Positions 61,938 to 64,000 of a stretch of 64,000 bases of DNA are shown here, piece after piece. The DNA comes from Bacillota bacterium (GTDB lineage Bacteria; Bacillota; Clostridia; Peptostreptococcales; Anaerovoracaceae): NCBI GenBank assembly GCA_030525285.1, contig JAUNFA010000007.1:16218-80217 (forward strand), in the 5' to 3' direction. Within the stretch, counting starts at the first letter, position 1; the number at the start of each line of letters is the position of its first letter. The translations under genes and the position numbers were made by a program. The notes under the pieces were generated by a model. That model saw nothing but the letters and a program-made list of their open reading frames with translations. It was not told the origin of the DNA and made no database searches.

Positions 61938-63020
61938 ATGAACAGTGAAACACACAGAGATTTATGGGTTTTTATTGAACAGACTGATGGTAATATTGCC
62001 CCTGTATCCGCCCAGCTTCTGGCTGAGGGAGCACGTCTCGTAAAAGACATGTCTGAGGAAGCACAGTTGTGTGGAATAATCGCAGGCAACGAAAATGATG
62101 TAGCATTAGCTTCAAAAGATACCATCGCCTATGGAGCGTCAAAGGTCTACACCGTAACAGACCCTAATCTTAAGAATTATACTACTGACGGATACACTAT
62201 AGCTGTCACTGCAGCCATCAGAGAACACAAACCTGATATTCTTCTTTATGGTGTTACGCCTATGGGAAGAGATCTTGCTCCGCGAGTTGCTGCGCGAATG
62301 GGACTTGGTCTTACTGCTGACTGCACAAGACTTGACATCAAGGCTTCCGACTATCTGGAATTTGCCCGAACTGAGACCACAATGGACACATCATCAATCA
62401 ACCTTGACGATGTTCATCTCAAACAGACCAAACCTTCCTTTGGGGGCAAGCTTATGGCCACAATGATTTGTCCTAATTCCAGACCACAGATGGCAACAGT
62501 AAGAGCCGGCCTTTGGGACACACCGGAGGCTGATTATGATCGAACAGGCGAAATAATTCCTGTAGATGTAACCATAAATGAGGAAGATATTCGAGTTAGA
62601 ATCAAATCCCATCAGGCAGAAATCAAGAGCGATTTGTCACTTGCCGACGCTGATATTATCGTAGCCGGTGGCAGAGGACTCGGTAGCAAAGAGGGCTTCG
62701 ACCTTCTTCGTCAGCTGGCAGATAAAGTTGGAGGAGTCGTTGCCGCTTCAGGCTCCGCAGTTGATGCCGGATGGATTGAAGAGGAATTTATGATAGGTCA
62801 GACAGGCACCATAGTTAAACCAAGGCTGTATATCGCCTGCGGAATCTCAGGTTCAATCCAACATATTGCCGGAATGGAGAAATCAGATACAATTATTGCC
62901 ATTAATACAGATCCCGATGTTCCAATATTTGAAATTGCCGACTACTGCATCGTAGGCAACCTTTATGAGGTTGTACCTGCCCTCATAGAACATTGGGACG
63001 AATTCAAATCAAACATCTAA
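61938..63020 (+). CDS. etfA: Electron transfer flavoprotein alpha subunit
   Basis: A 360-residue EtfA with N-terminal domain and the C-terminal FAD domain motif complete: GRGLGSKEGFDLLRQLAD, GGVVAASGSAVDAGW, IGQTGTIVKPRLYIACGISGSIQHIAGMEKSDTIIAINTDPDVPIFEIADY. It follows etfB by 10 bases, AGGAGG before the ATG. It provides a normal comparison to the divergent ETF at 12682-14354. Confidence 0.95.
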   Translation: MNSETHRDLWVFIEQTDGNIAPVSAQLLAEGARLVKDMSEEAQLCGIIAGNENDVALASKDTIAYGASKVYTVTDPNLKNYTTDGYTIAVTAAIREHKPDILLYGVTPMGRDLAPRVAARMGLGLTADCTRLDIKASDYLEFARTETTMDTSSINLDDVHLKQTKPSFGGKLMATMICPNSRPQMATVRAGLWDTPEADYDRTGEIIPVDVTINEEDIRVRIKSHQAEIKSDLSLADADIIVAGGRGLGSKEGFDLLRQLADKVGGVVAASGSAVDAGWIEEEFMIGQTGTIVKPRLYIACGISGSIQHIAGMEKSDTIIAINTDPDVPIFEIADYCIVGNLYEVVPALIEHWDEFKSNI

Positions 63021-63039
63021 ATGTGCGAACGGAGATAAA

Positions 63040-63873
63040 ATGATACAGGACATAGAACCATACAAACTGAACAATCAATATCGTAATATCAAACCCGAAC
63101 CCGGGGACATTTTTCTCAGCTATTGTAATATGAACATACTGGCAAATATAAAGGAAAATGACGTACGGTTACCTTCATTTGAAGATCTCCCTAACCCTGA
63201 CGATGCTATGTCAGAAGCAGTATATGCCTTCTCCGTCGATGATATTAATATCTTCCTGCTTATGGATGCCCCCGAAAAGGCTGATGGTTTCGAATACACG
63301 GATATACGCAAAGTATATAATGCTGACATCCCATGGATTCCACTGGTGGCAGCAACAGGACTGCACCTGACAAACTGGTACCGCGACAATCGGTTTTGCG
63401 GCAGATGCGGTCGCCCTTTTACTCATCATAAAACTCTCCGTGCCCTTGAATGCACCTGCGGCAATCTGCAGTTTCCGAGAATTGCTCCAGTTATTCTGGC
63501 AGCCATAGTAAAGGATGACCGGATAGTTGCTACACGATACAAAGACCGGCCTTACAAGGGACTGGCTCTAAATGCCGGTTTCGTGGAAATCGGTGAATCT
63601 CTGGAAGAAGCCGTTCGACGGGAAGTAGAAGAAGAGGTCGGGCTTACAGTTACCCGACTTCACTATTATGCAAGTCAGCCCTGGGGACATACCGGCATAG
63701 TAATGGCCGGATATTTCGTGGAAATCGACTCTCATGACACAATTACCCTCGATGAGGATGAGCTGTCTGAAGCCACCTGGTTCACAAGAGACGAACTGCC
63801 CGAGCAGACTAATAACATGAGCCTTACAGCAAGAATGTTCGAAGCCTTTCGCAGGGATGAAATCTCATATTAA
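63040..63873 (+). CDS. nudC: NADH/NAD+ pyrophosphatase, NudC-type Nudix hydrolase
   Basis: A 277-residue protein. A zinc ribbon lies in the middle (FCGRCGRPFTHH...ECTCG) and the Nudix box follows in GFVEIGESLEEAVRREVEEEVGL. The NudC mark SQPW is present (YYASQPWGHTG), the next residues differing from the E. coli form. It splits NAD(H) to NMN(H) and AMP, and homologues remove NAD caps from RNA. It follows etfA by 19 bases with GGAG upstream and may be in that operon. Confidence 0.9.
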   Translation: MIQDIEPYKLNNQYRNIKPEPGDIFLSYCNMNILANIKENDVRLPSFEDLPNPDDAMSEAVYAFSVDDINIFLLMDAPEKADGFEYTDIRKVYNADIPWIPLVAATGLHLTNWYRDNRFCGRCGRPFTHHKTLRALECTCGNLQFPRIAPVILAAIVKDDRIVATRYKDRPYKGLALNAGFVEIGESLEEAVRREVEEEVGLTVTRLHYYASQPWGHTGIVMAGYFVEIDSHDTITLDEDELSEATWFTRDELPEQTNNMSLTARMFEAFRRDEISY

Positions 63874-63903
63874 AACTTGAAACTATATTCTGAGTTATAG
63901 GAC

Positions 63904-63958
63904 AAAAAGAGCACTATCAGCGCAAATCAAGTCTCATTTGAGATCTGACGGTCTTTTT
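63904..63958 (+). terminator. Imperfect hairpin after nudC
   Basis: AAAAAGA (63904-63910) with TCTTTTT at 63952-63958 and an inner TCAG/CTGA pair, ending in T-rich DNA. It probably terminates the bcd-etf-nudC transcript. No gene is seen from here to the window end. Confidence 0.6.
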
Positions 63959-64000
63959 ATATGCTTAAAATTTTGCTCTTTCTTGGGAACAGCGTAAGTT

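Overview
The window looks like a chromosomal segment of an anaerobic, gut-type member of the Clostridia (Bacillota). Evidence: moderate-to-low GC, strong GGAGG-type ribosome binding sites, consensus TTGACA/TATAAT promoters, a bile salt hydrolase, a Bcd-EtfB-EtfA butyryl-CoA dehydrogenase module, and many ETF-, CoA- and NhaC-type genes. A relative of the Anaerovoracaceae (Clostridiales Family XIII) is possible, but that is inference. There are no rRNA, tRNA, CRISPR or prophage genes.

Layout. 1-3.4 kb: edge of a restriction-associated locus (a DUF4391 gene running off the edge, then a PLD/SNF2-type helicase) behind a strong promoter. 3.5-6.9 kb: a DUF1015 gene, an AAA/DUF4143 ATPase, and debris (a truncated gene start, a TnpV remnant, a cluster of small hairpins), which points to past insertion events. 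6.9-18.5 kb: a metabolic island. On the minus strand an AGPS-like FAD oxidase, a divergent EtfB/EtfA pair, a second FAD oxidase, a GlpP antiterminator and a BCCT transporter run in order, followed by a YcxB-like protein and a CaiB-type CoA-transferase. Divergently lie an SDR and an FGGY kinase. Both divergent transcripts appear to start at near-consensus promoters and then meet a factor-independent terminator inside the 5' leader, the arrangement expected for GlpP antitermination. 18.6-25.9 kb: a TetR-controlled operon (tetR, aldehyde dehydrogenase, zinc alcohol dehydrogenase, aspartase/fumarase-fold lyase with altered motifs, malic enzyme) and a divergent NhaC antiporter.

26-41.4 kb: mostly housekeeping and surface functions. 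These are purC, an unusual TMEM165-aminotransferase IV fusion, a PadR/DUF1700/DUF4097 envelope module, PAP2 phosphatase, sbcCD, pnuC, a secreted nuclease and its coupled partner, an ECF riboflavin-type S component broken by an in-frame stop, an AI-2E family transporter, bile salt hydrolase and M18 aminopeptidase. 41.6-54.5 kb: a large secreted CehA/McbA-type metallohydrolase with a coiled-coil tail, MoxR-VWA, phosphoglucomutase, a secreted GH25 lysozyme, an SH3 lipoprotein, proC and a second NhaC. 54.6-63.9 kb: serine acetyltransferase, class I aminotransferase, thioredoxin with a ferredoxin-thioredoxin-reductase-like protein, a YbhJ-like aconitase-family hydratase, then bcd-etfB-etfA and nudC.

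The strongest candidate for an undescribed system is the GlpP-linked FAD oxidase/ETF/BCCT and SDR/FGGY kinase pair of operons (8.9-18.5 kb). It looks like a catabolic route for a polyol- or glycerol-like compound whose oxidation is coupled to a dedicated, divergent ETF. The substrate cannot be read from the sequence.
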